Source: Xiheicaenibacterium sp046351325 (GTDB taxonomy: Bacteria; Myxococcota_A; Polyangia; Polyangiales; Polyangiaceae). Taken from it: 64,000 nucleotides of DNA. Under the pieces are notes generated by a model. The model was not told the origin of the DNA. It saw only the letters and a list, made by a program, of their open reading frames with translations, and did not search any database. Position numbers and translations under genes: made by a program. Each line of letters opens with the position of its first letter. Position 1 is the stretch's first letter. Below, in pieces: positions 41,770 through 50,215 of the stretch. Location: positions 868,001 through 932,000 of the forward strand of contig JAXLYR010000005.1 in assembly GCA_046351325.1 (NCBI GenBank), in the 5' to 3' direction.

Positions 41770-43713
41770 ATGTCCGGGGAGGACTGGGGTCACGATGATC
41801 GAGGGAGCGCGCCGCCCGAGATCCACGCAGGCGAGCACGCTCATGGGCGCGCTCAGGCGAAGCTCACCAACGCCGATGATCCGGAGGCCGCGAGCCTCCC
41901 GCCCGAGGCCTTCGGACGCGGCTCGAAGAAGCGCGGCCTGCTGATCGGCCTCGCCGCGATCGTGACTGCCGGGCTCGCGTTCGGCGCGTTCGGCTATTTC
42001 CAACATCGCGCGGCCGTCCGTAGTGCCGAATTGGCTTTCGGCGATTTGAACATGTGCCTGTTCGGCCAGGCCGAGGTCCCCTCGACCGAGGTCGCGGCGC
42101 GCTTTCACACGCATCAAGTCGCGATGTTGAGCCGCACGGTGAAGGAGCGGTCGGAGGGCGCGTCCGGCGGCGCGTGGCCCGAGCGCTGTGGGGTTTACGC
42201 GCTCCGCCTCGCCGACGCTTCGGACGGCGCTGGCTACGATGCCGACGACGGCACCAGCCTCCTCGCGAAGTCCACGGAGCTCGCGAAGCTCCTGAAGGAG
42301 AAGGGGCTCGACGGCGACTTGGGTGCAGCGCTCGAGCAAACCTGGAAGGCCGCCGAGGCCGCGCGGGTGAGGCCGGTGAAATCGGTGCTCGCGGGCCCGC
42401 CCGAACACGGCCGCGCGCTCACGGTCGACGATGTTCCGGAGTCCGCCCTCATCGTGAAGGACTTCGTCGGATTGAAGCAGCTGCAAATCCCCGAGCAGCA
42501 GAACGAGGTGCCGGCGTTCTTCATCGACCAGAAGGACGTGGGCGGTCCTTTCAGCTGTTTCGTCGAGCGCGAGCGCGTGCTCTGCCAGCACGTCGAGCCC
42601 TCGCTCAGCAAGCTCAGCCAACCGCTCACGGTCATCGGCACCGCCGACCCGGGCGCGGCGCCCATCGTCTATGTCGGCAATCGCGCCGACACCACGATGT
42701 ACCGATCGGATACCGGCGTAGAGCTCGGGCGCGGCGTGCCGCTCGCGGCCTATTCACGCAGCGACGGCGCTTCGTTCATTGCCTATTACGACAACGGCGC
42801 CGGCGAGATTGTCCTCGCGTCCCACGTCAAAGGAGACAAGGAGCCGAAGCTCGTGAAGCTGTCGGACGAGCTCCGGACCTTCTTCGGTGGAGACAAAGAC
42901 AAAGACAAAGATAAAGAAAAGGACAAGGCAAAAGAGGACGACAAGCTGCCTCGACTCGAGCCGCTCGACCTCACGCTGGCCCACGGCTTCGCGTACATGC
43001 GGCTCTCGGGCGTGGATATGCCGAGCACCCTCTTCGTAGCCAAATTGAAGGGTGACGGTCACCTCGACACGCCGCAGAAGATCGCCGAGGACGTCGGGTG
43101 GAACGACTACGACAGCGCGAACGTCGCCCGAATCCAGACCTGCCGCGGGACCGAGGGACGGCGCGCGGTCATCATCCGCAGCTCCGACGGCGATCGCGTG
43201 AGCTTCTTCTTGGATGGCAAATGGACACCGGCGCTGCGCTCGGGTGTCGGCCTCCGCGGGAACCTCGTCTGCCACGGCAACGGCCTCGTCGCGGTCAACC
43301 ACGGCTTGGTCTCGACGTGTTCGTCCGCGGCGTGTGACCAACAGGTCGTCAAGGAGAGCGTCCGCGGCTCCGGGGACACTGGCCCACGCGACAGCTACAG
43401 CGATACCGTGTTGTTCGGTAAGGCCGGGGACGCGCCGAGCGCTTACTTCACTGTTTGGGCCGCGAAGGGGCAGCGCGCCGGGATCCGCGCCAAACGCGGG
43501 CTCATCCCCGAGCTCGGTGACACACCGGACTCGGTGCTCTTCGACGATCTGCTCCTCAACGGTAAGCTTACAGACCTGTCAACTGTCAGCGAGTTCGAGC
43601 TCGTGGGCGGCGGCGATCACGCCCTCCTGATCATGCAGACCAAGAAGGGCCTGGCGGCAATTCGCGTGAGCCCCGAGGGGCAAGCCACCCCCGAGAACGT
43701 CGTCTGGCAATAG
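41770..43713 (+). CDS. Membrane-anchored protein of unknown function, paralogue of the next gene
   Basis: The ATG at 41770 (MSGEDWGHDD) is the first start after the peroxiredoxin stop; sequence upstream in frame overlaps that gene. The 647-residue product has a His/Asp/Glu-rich cytoplasmic N-terminus, one transmembrane helix (about 56-77), then a large extracytoplasmic region with CLFG near residue 97, several paired Cys and beta-propeller-like short strands. A Lys/Asp run (KDKDKDKEKDKAKEDDK), encoded by a GACAAA-type simple repeat near 42892-42930, lies mid-protein. It shares order, CLFG, W-P-x-x-C and the Lys/Asp run with the gene 25 nt downstream. No known family is recognised. Confidence 0.75.
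   Translation: MSGEDWGHDDRGSAPPEIHAGEHAHGRAQAKLTNADDPEAASLPPEAFGRGSKKRGLLIGLAAIVTAGLAFGAFGYFQHRAAVRSAELAFGDLNMCLFGQAEVPSTEVAARFHTHQVAMLSRTVKERSEGASGGAWPERCGVYALRLADASDGAGYDADDGTSLLAKSTELAKLLKEKGLDGDLGAALEQTWKAAEAARVRPVKSVLAGPPEHGRALTVDDVPESALIVKDFVGLKQLQIPEQQNEVPAFFIDQKDVGGPFSCFVERERVLCQHVEPSLSKLSQPLTVIGTADPGAAPIVYVGNRADTTMYRSDTGVELGRGVPLAAYSRSDGASFIAYYDNGAGEIVLASHVKGDKEPKLVKLSDELRTFFGGDKDKDKDKEKDKAKEDDKLPRLEPLDLTLAHGFAYMRLSGVDMPSTLFVAKLKGDGHLDTPQKIAEDVGWNDYDSANVARIQTCRGTEGRRAVIIRSSDGDRVSFFLDGKWTPALRSGVGLRGNLVCHGNGLVAVNHGLVSTCSSAACDQQVVKESVRGSGDTGPRDSYSDTVLFGKAGDAPSAYFTVWAAKGQRAGIRAKRGLIPELGDTPDSVLFDDLLLNGKLTDLSTVSEFELVGGGDHALLIMQTKKGLAAIRVSPEGQATPENVVWQ
43568..43581 (+). other. TTAC-N6-GTCA motif copy (in membrane-anchored protein gene)
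   Basis: TTACAGACCTGTCA is encoded as CTT ACA GAC CTG TCA, a run with three codons that are rare in this window. A relaxed copy (TTAC-N6-GTTT) lies at 43443-43456. Confidence 0.5.
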
Positions 43714-43738
43714 GCACTAGGCAAGAGCCCCGAGTACC

Positions 43739-45436
43739 ATGAAGAAAGCGCTGCCGTTCATCCTGCTCGCGTTGATCCTGTCTTTCTTCGGTGGCGGCTA
43801 TTTGCTTTATCGCAGCCAAGAGACCAAACAGGCCGCGCGGCGTGGACAGACGTTTGCGGATCTCAGCCAGTGCCTCTTCGGAGAGCTCATCCAGTCGCCG
43901 GACGAGACCTCGAAGAAGATGGATAAGCTGCAGATGCACCTCGGCTACAGGCCGCCGGCCATGCGCGGCATGCGCGGGGGCAAGCCGTGGCCGCAGAACT
44001 GCGTGCTCCCGGCCAAAGACATGATGGCCGCCGTACGCGAGTCGACGCTGCTCGACGACTACCCCAAACGCGAGATGCTCAAAGAGCTCGACGCGCTGGT
44101 GAAGGAGCTCGAGGCCGCGAACGCCGCGAACAACTACCTCGCTCGTCCGGTGCTCGCCGTTTGGCGCGCCGCCGAGAAGGGCAACGTCGTCATGGCCAAG
44201 TCCTCCGACCTGGAGGGGCCGCCCAGCTCGGTCGAGCCCGTCGGCTTCGGCAAATCGACGGTCGCCAACCTCGAGGCCTCGGCCAATGGTCCCGAGTGGT
44301 TCTTCTTCGGCCCTGCGACCCAGAGCGATGACGGCTCGAATGTCCCTCAGGTCGCGTGCTCGCTCGTGGCGGGCGGCCTGAGCTGCACCCAATTCACCGC
44401 CGAAGAGAGCTTTCTGAAGCAGTTCGGCTCGTTCGACAGCCCGACGACCGTGCTCTTCACGAGTGGTCAGAAGCTCTATTTGCTCGCCGACGGCAAGCTC
44501 GCGCCGGTCCAGGTCCCCGACTTCGTAGAGGCCGCGCACGTCGACGAGAAGGGCAATGTGTCCGCGCTCGGCCTCGAGGAGAAGAAGGACAAAGACAAGG
44601 AGACCGGTGACGAGCGCGTCACCCTTGTTCCGAAGTTCTTCTGGATCGAGAAGGGCAAATCACCGAAGGTCGCGCCGCTCGACGAGGTGCTCAAAGGCCT
44701 CTCCGAAGAGGAGCTCGGGATGAACTACGTCCGACTCATCGGCCGTGAGATCATCGTCATCGTGCCCGGCAAGACCGGGGAGTCGCGCTTGGTCTCCATT
44801 CCAATCCAGCCCGACGGCACCTTGGGCAAGCCCGCCGATTTGGGTGAGAAGTTCGCGAATGGCGACAGCGTCGTCGCGTGTCGCGCCGGGGCGAACTTCG
44901 TGCTGGCAATCGGGTCCGACGCGGGAGAGCGGCTGGTCTTTCGCCAGAAGGGTGCCTCCAAAGTCCAACAGGTGTCCGAGTCGGGCTTCGTGTGCTCGCC
45001 GAACGGTTACGTGGGTGTCAGCCAGAAGAAGTTCTGCAATCCGGACAGGTGTGTCGACATTCGACCGAAGAAGAAGGTCGACGACCTGATGAAGCCCGAA
45101 GAGGTGATGCCTGTCGGGTCGGAGTCGCAGAAGACCACCGCGCTCATCGGTGACCAGGTTGTCAGCGTTTGGACGTTGGCGATCGCCACGGGGGGTGGTT
45201 CGTCGACGGGGACGGCGCAGGTCGTCTTCGGCAGCTTCGGCGCGGCGGGCTCGGACAAAGAACCCAAAGAGACCGTGCTCAACGAGGCGACGATCGACAA
45301 AGCGATCGTCGATTGGAACCTCTATTCGAGCAGCGACGGCGCGGTGCTGCTGACGACCGTCGGGCGCGACGTCGCGGGGATCTACGTGTCTGCTACTGGC
45401 GAGTTCAGCCCCATGAAGGTGACGCTCAAGAAGTGA
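43739..45436 (+). CDS. Membrane-anchored protein of unknown function, second paralogue
   Basis: The 565-residue protein starts MKKALPFILLALILSFFGGG with an N-terminal membrane helix or uncleaved signal (about 4-23). The extracytoplasmic part begins with FADLSQCLFGE, matching the AFGDLNMCLFGQ region of the preceding gene. It has WPQNC, a short charged run (EEKKDKDKETGDE) and beta-rich C-terminal repeats such as DGAVLLTTVGRDVAGIY. The two genes lie 25 nt apart on the same strand and are likely an ancient tandem duplication encoding interacting envelope proteins. Function is unknown. It converges with the anti-sigma gene 19 nt on. Confidence 0.75.
   Translation: MKKALPFILLALILSFFGGGYLLYRSQETKQAARRGQTFADLSQCLFGELIQSPDETSKKMDKLQMHLGYRPPAMRGMRGGKPWPQNCVLPAKDMMAAVRESTLLDDYPKREMLKELDALVKELEAANAANNYLARPVLAVWRAAEKGNVVMAKSSDLEGPPSSVEPVGFGKSTVANLEASANGPEWFFFGPATQSDDGSNVPQVACSLVAGGLSCTQFTAEESFLKQFGSFDSPTTVLFTSGQKLYLLADGKLAPVQVPDFVEAAHVDEKGNVSALGLEEKKDKDKETGDERVTLVPKFFWIEKGKSPKVAPLDEVLKGLSEEELGMNYVRLIGREIIVIVPGKTGESRLVSIPIQPDGTLGKPADLGEKFANGDSVVACRAGANFVLAIGSDAGERLVFRQKGASKVQQVSESGFVCSPNGYVGVSQKKFCNPDRCVDIRPKKKVDDLMKPEEVMPVGSESQKTTALIGDQVVSVWTLAIATGGGSSTGTAQVVFGSFGAAGSDKEPKETVLNEATIDKAIVDWNLYSSSDGAVLLTTVGRDVAGIYVSATGEFSPMKVTLKK
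45007..45020 (+). other. TTAC-N6-GTCA motif copy (in second paralogue)
   Basis: TTACGTGGGTGTCA is read as GGT TAC GTG GGT GTC AGC. Confidence 0.4.
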
Positions 45437-45455
45437 GCGGCCGCGCGCGGCGCGG

Positions 45456-45710
45456 CTACTCCCGTCGCTGGCGGAAGGCTGCGAGCAGCGTCGCCTTCAT
45501 TCGAGGATCCATCGGTGGGGCCACGGCCGCTTTGCCGGCCACGCGTACTACAGCGCGCATCCTGTCGAGGTATACCTTGCACGCTGTACAAATTACGAGG
45601 TGCGCCTCGAAGCGCTGAACCTCGCTCGCGGGCATCGCGCCCTCGAGGTAATCCGTGACGAGCTCGACGAGCTCTTTGCACGGAAGATCGTCGTCGTCCG
45701 GCGTGCTCAT
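45456..45710 (-). CDS. Zinc-binding anti-sigma factor (ZAS/zf-HC2)
   Basis: The 84-residue protein starts at ATG 45710, overlapping the sigma-factor stop by 4 nt (ATGA). It carries the ZAS signature: an early Cys (Cys11) and HLVICTAC (His37, Cys41, Cys44), i.e. H-x3-C-x2-C. It has no membrane segment, so it is a soluble, probably redox- or zinc-responsive anti-sigma factor that would hold the adjacent ECF sigma in the cytoplasm until the signal arrives. The C-terminal part (DPRMKATLLAAFRQ) is a short helix. Confidence 0.9.
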   Translation of the reverse strand: MSTPDDDDLPCKELVELVTDYLEGAMPASEVQRFEAHLVICTACKVYLDRMRAVVRVAGKAAVAPPMDPRMKATLLAAFRQRRE

Positions 45711-46333
45711 GGTGCCCAACCCAATACGCCCTCGAGGGCGGTTCGAACGCGCGAGCGCGCGCGGTGCAAGAGCACGCGCTGATTCGCCTCGCTGATCTCG
45801 AGGGCGTCGCAGGCCTCGACCGCGGACAACCCGAGCAGGTCGCGCATCGTGATGACGACGCGCTGCGCGTCGGGGAGCGCCTCGATCGCGCGCGTCACAA
45901 GCTCGCGGAGCTCCGCGGTGAAGAGCGCCTCTTCCGGCTCTTTCCACGGGCTCGGTGGCTCCTGCCAGTGACCCGGCCAGCGACCGCTGACGGCGAAGCG
46001 CTCGGCAGGGACCGCAGGCTCGAAGCTCTCGTCGAGCCCCAAGGCGGAGATCGGCACCGTGCGAGCTTCCTTCACGCGGCGACGTTTGGCGCCGTTCAGC
46101 ACGATGCGTGTCACCCAAGTCCGAAAGGAGCTGCGGCCCTCGAACGAGGGCAGGGCGTCGAGCGCGCTCATCCAGGCCTCCTGGGTGACCTCCTCGGCGA
46201 GGGCGTTGCTCCTCAGGATCTCCTGCGCCGTGCGCAGCGTCGCGGGGTAGTGGCGCTCGAGCAGCGTCGCGAACGCGTCTTCCACGCCGGATTTGGCGCG
46301 CTCGACGAGCTCGTCGTCCGACTCCCCTGCCAC
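45707..46333 (-). CDS. ECF RNA polymerase sigma factor
   Basis: The likely start is GTG 46333 (VAGESDDELVERAKSG), with GGAGGG about 12 nt upstream; earlier in-frame sequence is not protein-like. The 208-residue product has sigma region 2 (FATLLERHYPATLRTAQEI, EEVTQEAWMSALDALP, SSFRTWVTRIVLN) and region 4 (EALPDAQRVVITMRDLLGLS, then EISEANQRVLLHRARSR). It is translationally coupled to a ZAS anti-sigma gene, the standard pair. It is divergent from a second ECF sigma gene across 171 nt that may carry autoregulated promoters. Confidence 0.92.
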   Translation of the reverse strand: MAGESDDELVERAKSGVEDAFATLLERHYPATLRTAQEILRSNALAEEVTQEAWMSALDALPSFEGRSSFRTWVTRIVLNGAKRRRVKEARTVPISALGLDESFEPAVPAERFAVSGRWPGHWQEPPSPWKEPEEALFTAELRELVTRAIEALPDAQRVVITMRDLLGLSAVEACDALEISEANQRVLLHRARSRVRTALEGVLGWAP

Positions 46334-46504
46334 GGTCGGAAGGATCCCTCCGACGTGACGGCCCCGCAAGGGCTCGGGTCGAGAGGCTCCCCCCAAAAAA
46401 AGATTCGGCGGCTTGTAACGCCAGGCTCGGTCGCGGACTCGAACGCGTGCCTGGCGCTCCGCCAGCGCCGACGGGCGAGTCGTGTGTCGCCATGGAGGAA
46501 GCGA

Positions 46505-47086
46505 ATGAGGGACAAGGGACGTGATCGCACGCGTGTTGAGAGCCTCGAAGAGGCGATGGGCCGCTTCAGCGCCGGAGAGGACGCTGCGTTCGGCAGGGTG
46601 TACGCGCTCGCCTGGGAGCCCGTCGTCCGTGCGTTGGTGTGCGCGACCCACAATCGAGCGCTGGCTGAAGACGTCGCTCAAGAGACCTTTCTCAAGATAT
46701 TCGCCGCGCGCGACTCGTACCGTCAGGGCGCGCGCGTCCTGCCGTGGGCGCGCACGATCGCGCGTCGCACGCTGATCGACACCGTTCGCCGACAGACGCT
46801 CGAGCGAGCGTTCGCGAAGACCGCCGCGGCCTCTAGCGTGGAGAGCCACGGTCGCACCGACGAGCGCTTGGACGCGAAGCGCGCCGCGACGCGCACGCTC
46901 GACGCGCTCGCGCAGCTCCCACCTCGACAGGCGCAGGCGCTCGAGCTCGTCACCACCGACGGCGCGACCGTGGTCGACATCGCGCGAAGGCTCGGTGAGA
47001 CAGCCCTAGCGGTTCGACTGCGCGTGCATCGTGCTCGAGCGTGCCTCCGCCTGCAGCTCTCCGATTTCCTCGACGACGCAGCCTGA
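46505..47086 (+). CDS. Second ECF RNA polymerase sigma factor
   Basis: The ATG at 46505 follows GGAGGAAGCGA, a clear ribosome site. The 193-residue protein has region 2 (AFGRVYALAWEPVVRALV, LAEDVAQETFLKIF, ARVLPWARTIARRTLID) and region 4 (LAQLPPRQAQALELVTTDG, IARRLGETALAVRLRVHRAR). No anti-sigma gene lies beside it; the convergent neighbour, 2 nt away, is a GAF-domain protein on the other strand. It may be controlled by the divergent sigma/anti-sigma pair or by transcription. Confidence 0.9.
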   Translation: MRDKGRDRTRVESLEEAMGRFSAGEDAAFGRVYALAWEPVVRALVCATHNRALAEDVAQETFLKIFAARDSYRQGARVLPWARTIARRTLIDTVRRQTLERAFAKTAAASSVESHGRTDERLDAKRAATRTLDALAQLPPRQAQALELVTTDGATVVDIARRLGETALAVRLRVHRARACLRLQLSDFLDDAA

Positions 47087-47088
47087 AT

Positions 47089-48372
47089 TCAGCCCGCCGG
47101 CGGGATCCGCTCGATGCGCGTCGCTGGCCCCAACTCCCGAATCAACTCCTCGACGCGATCGACCGCAGGGTGGCGCGCAGGGACGATGAGCCCATGACCC
47201 GACGCGGCCGGCAACGCACCGGTGACGACGGACGGCGGGAGCTCGAGCAGCTTGCTCTCGAGGAGGGTGCCCGGCGCGTCGACGAAGAGGGTCGGGCCCG
47301 CGAGGGGCTGGCCGCGTCGCGTGACCTCACCAGCCAAGCCGCGGACGCGCGCGCGCTGTGCTTGCACCATGGCTTGGAAGGTCTCCGCCTCGTAGATGAT
47401 GGGCGGGCTGAGGACGGAGTCGGCGTCGCCGACCGCGGGCGTGCTGCGCACCCAGCGAGCGAGGAGGTTCTCGTCCTTCGCGATGAGAGCCTCGGCGACG
47501 CGCGCGAATGCGGCGACGAAGGCGACGTCCTCGTCGGTGATGATGCGCGGTGACCGTGAGAGGCCACAGAGCGAGCCGATCGCCACGCCCTGCACGTGCA
47601 GCGGGATACCCAAATAGGAGCGCGCGCCGAGCGTGCGGACGAGGACACTCTGACGGAAGAAGGCCTCCCGCGAGGCGTCCTCGACGAGGAGAGGCTCATC
47701 CCCCGAGACGGTGTGCGTGCAGAAGCTGAGCTCGCGAGGGACGACGCTGACGTCACCGAGATCGGTCGGGAAACCACGGTGGACGCGGTGAATCGTTTCA
47801 CCTCCAACGACCGTGCTCACGTAGACAGCCTCGAACGAGAGGAACGGCGCGAGCTGATCGATGAGGATCGTCAGCGCGTGATCGGTGGCGCGCTGATCTC
47901 GCGTGACGGGCCCGACCTTCGCCAGCTGTTCGACGCCGCGGGCCCCGAGCTGCTCGACGAGGCGCGCGCGCAGCGCTTCATCGGAGCCGCCCTTGTGCAT
48001 GCGCGCGAGGGTCTCGCTCGGGCCGTTCTCGCGAGCGTGACTGGCCGCTCGCCACTCGGGTTGGGGTGGCTGGTCAGCGGCTGGCTTGCTCGGTACGGCC
48101 TGGCGAGCGGCGGCCAAGATGCGGTCGCGCAGCCGATCGGGTGGGGTGAGGCGCGGCGCCTGCGACTTGTCTTCGTCGACGGCGCTCTCCGCCAGGGCGA
48201 CGATGGCGTCGCTGATGTTCGCGAGCGCGCGGGCGCTGCCCGAATGACCAGCAGCGGCCTGGTGCACGAGGACTGCGCTCGGAGCCGCGGCGGTCGCCGT
48301 CTCGGTCGCCGGCAGTCCGATGGTGCCCTCGAGCACCGCCCAGACCGCATCTTCATCGCGTCGGTCACTCAT
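47089..48372 (-). CDS. GAF-domain protein, possible sensor
   Basis: The 427-residue protein has an N-terminal Ala-rich region resembling the alanine-rich segments of anti-sigma or kinase-associated proteins (about 1-110). A GAF domain follows (about 160-300) with LSFEAVYVSTVVGGETIHRV, LSFCTHTVSGDEPLLVEDAS and YLGIPLHVQGVAIGSLCGL, the usual core of small-molecule or light sensors. The C-terminal 110 residues contain GPTLFVDAPG and are unassigned. No output kinase or cyclase domain is present. It is convergent with the second ECF sigma gene (2 nt), which makes a role in that pathway possible but not shown. Confidence 0.85.
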   Translation of the reverse strand: MSDRRDEDAVWAVLEGTIGLPATETATAAAPSAVLVHQAAAGHSGSARALANISDAIVALAESAVDEDKSQAPRLTPPDRLRDRILAAARQAVPSKPAADQPPQPEWRAASHARENGPSETLARMHKGGSDEALRARLVEQLGARGVEQLAKVGPVTRDQRATDHALTILIDQLAPFLSFEAVYVSTVVGGETIHRVHRGFPTDLGDVSVVPRELSFCTHTVSGDEPLLVEDASREAFFRQSVLVRTLGARSYLGIPLHVQGVAIGSLCGLSRSPRIITDEDVAFVAAFARVAEALIAKDENLLARWVRSTPAVGDADSVLSPPIIYEAETFQAMVQAQRARVRGLAGEVTRRGQPLAGPTLFVDAPGTLLESKLLELPPSVVTGALPAASGHGLIVPARHPAVDRVEELIRELGPATRIERIPPAG

Positions 48373-48623
48373 GAACGCTCACTCGTCCGAGATGGACTCT
48401 TACTCGAGCCGTGAACTCAGAACCTCGGGATTCTCGGGGTACGCGCGGGGCACGCGATCGGTCGCACGGCCCGCGGCTTTTTCTAGGACCTCTCGGACCA
48501 AGCAATTCGCAGGCCGCCCCTTGACTGAGCACGGGCGTGTTTTATTCGCTTGTCGAACGTGACCTCGCCGGATGATTGGCTTGAGCGCCATCTCGAGAGA
48601 GCTCACGGCCGACTAGGAGCCCC

Positions 48624-49040
48624 ATGCCCACGTACGAATATGCCTGCACCGCCTGCCAGCACGAGTGGGAGGCTGAGCAGTCGATCAAAGACGACCCGCT
48701 GAAGGAGTGCCCTGCCTGCAAGCAGGCAACAGCCAAGCGACAGATCTCGCGCGGCACTGGCTTCATTCTCAAGGGCAGCGGCTGGTATTCGGACCTCTAC
48801 AGCGGCGCGAGCAATCAAAAGGCGAGCGCGAAGGTCCCGAGCGACACCGGTGGCTCGTCCTCGAGCGGCGGCTCGTCGAGCGGATCGAGCGGTGGTTCAT
48901 CGAGTGGTTCGTCGAGCGGTGGTTCTTCGAGCGGCTCGTCGAGCGGTGGCTCCTCGAGTGGCTCGAGCGGTGGCTCTTCCTCGAGCGGCGGCTCGTCGTC
49001 GGGCGCGTCGGGCGCGAGCGCGTCGAGCGCCTCGGCCTGA
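48624..49040 (+). CDS. FmdB-type zinc-ribbon protein with a long Ser/Gly tail
   Basis: The ATG at 48624 follows AGGAGCCCC. The first 65 residues are the small FmdB/CxxC zinc ribbon: MPTYEYACTACQHEWE with CTAC and, later, CPAC (two CxxC knuckles), then TGFILKGSGWYSDLY. The rest (about 72-138) is almost only Ser and Gly with a few Ala, encoded by degenerate TCGAGCGG-like repeats (about 48856-49030). FmdB-like proteins are small regulators of unknown target. The low-complexity tail is an add-on that should be disordered. Confidence 0.88.
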   Translation: MPTYEYACTACQHEWEAEQSIKDDPLKECPACKQATAKRQISRGTGFILKGSGWYSDLYSGASNQKASAKVPSDTGGSSSSGGSSSGSSGGSSSGSSSGGSSSGSSSGGSSSGSSGGSSSSGGSSSGASGASASSASA

Positions 49041-49090
49041 GCGATCGTTCGCCGTTCGCGTGCGCGCGGCCATTGCGGTAGCGTAGACAC

Positions 49091-50215
49091 GTGGCCAGCC
49101 GAGAGAAGCTCGAGGAGCTCGTTCGACGCTTGGACGAGGTGGATCGCGAGATCCTCCGCACGATCGAGCGTCGCGCACGAGTCGTGGAAGACATGGTCGG
49201 AGTGCGCTCCAAGTTAGGAGGGGGCGCGGCAGAACCGGGGCGCATCGCGCCGATCCTCGACGCCAACCGACTGCGCACGCTCGAGAGCGCCGTGACCCCG
49301 CCGTTCCCGGCGTCCGCGGTTCGCCCGATCTTCGCCGAGATCGACGCTGCCTGCCGCGTCTACGAGGTCGCCCCCAAGGTCGCGTGCGTCGGCGCCGAGG
49401 GCGGTTTGCCTTGGGTCGCGGCGGCTCTCCATTTCGGGCAGCGCGCGCAGCTGCTCCGCGCCGAGACCGCCGAGAAGGCCCTCGAGGAGGTCGCGCGCGC
49501 GCAGGCCGACTTCGCCGTCGTCACCATCGAGACCGTGCGAGATGGGCTCGCGTTCGCGACGATCCAATCGATCGCGAGCCAAGATCTGAAGCTCGTCGGC
49601 GAACGAGAGATCGCGCACACGCTGATGCTCGTCAGCCGCACCGGCAATCAAGCCGACGTCGAGCGCATCTACACGACCTCGCTGCATCACGCGCTCTGCG
49701 AGGCCTACCTCGCGTCCGCCTATCCGAAGGCCACCGTCCTGCACGTGCGCAGCGCGCTCATGGCCGCGGAGCTCGCGGGTGAGCACCACGGCGCAGCGGC
49801 GATCGTCCCGCACGGCCTGGCGCTCCCCATCGAGATGGCCGTCCTCGCCGAGAACGTCTGCGACGAGGGTGAGCTGCGAATTCGCTACGCGATCGTGTCG
49901 CGCCTGCCGATGACCAGGACGGGCAACGACGCGACCGCGCTGCTCTTCAGCGCGCACGACAAGCCGGGCGCCTTGCTCGAGGTGCTGCAGGTCTTCAAGG
50001 ACAAGAACTGCAACCTGCGCCGCATCCAGAGCCACGCGGTGCCCGGCGAGGGTTGGGAGTACGTCTTCTACGTCGAGGTCAGCGGCCACGTGACGGATCG
50101 GCCGCTCGTCTCCGCGCTCGAGGGCGTGAAGCAGCGCGCGCGCATGCTCAAGATCCTCGGTTCTTTCCCGCTCGACGTCGCGGACCCTGTCCCGTCGTCG
50201 AACGGACTTCGCTGA
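49091..50215 (+). CDS. Divergent chorismate mutase/prephenate dehydratase-like protein with ACT domain
   Basis: The 374-residue protein has the size and order of bifunctional P-proteins: a helical chorismate-mutase-like N-terminus (LVRRLDEVDREILRTIERRA), a periplasmic-binding-like dehydratase region (about 95-270) and an ACT domain (FSAHDKPGALLEVLQVFKDK, NLRRIQSHAVPGEGWEYVF). Key signatures are altered. The usual GPEGTFS-like start reads CVGAEGGLPW, the essential Thr-Arg-Phe motif before the ACT domain reads IRY in RIRYAIVSR, and the ACT ESRP reads QSHAVPG. It may be a pseudoenzyme, a regulator or an enzyme with a new reaction. The stop overlaps the next gene by one base (TGATG). Confidence 0.8.
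   Translation: MASREKLEELVRRLDEVDREILRTIERRARVVEDMVGVRSKLGGGAAEPGRIAPILDANRLRTLESAVTPPFPASAVRPIFAEIDAACRVYEVAPKVACVGAEGGLPWVAAALHFGQRAQLLRAETAEKALEEVARAQADFAVVTIETVRDGLAFATIQSIASQDLKLVGEREIAHTLMLVSRTGNQADVERIYTTSLHHALCEAYLASAYPKATVLHVRSALMAAELAGEHHGAAAIVPHGLALPIEMAVLAENVCDEGELRIRYAIVSRLPMTRTGNDATALLFSAHDKPGALLEVLQVFKDKNCNLRRIQSHAVPGEGWEYVFYVEVSGHVTDRPLVSALEGVKQRARMLKILGSFPLDVADPVPSSNGLR

Noticed and set aside
42892..42930. GACAAA simple repeat as a regulatory or phase-variable element
   Set aside because: It is a 6-bp in-frame repeat, so length changes would not shift the frame; it encodes a Lys/Asp linker.
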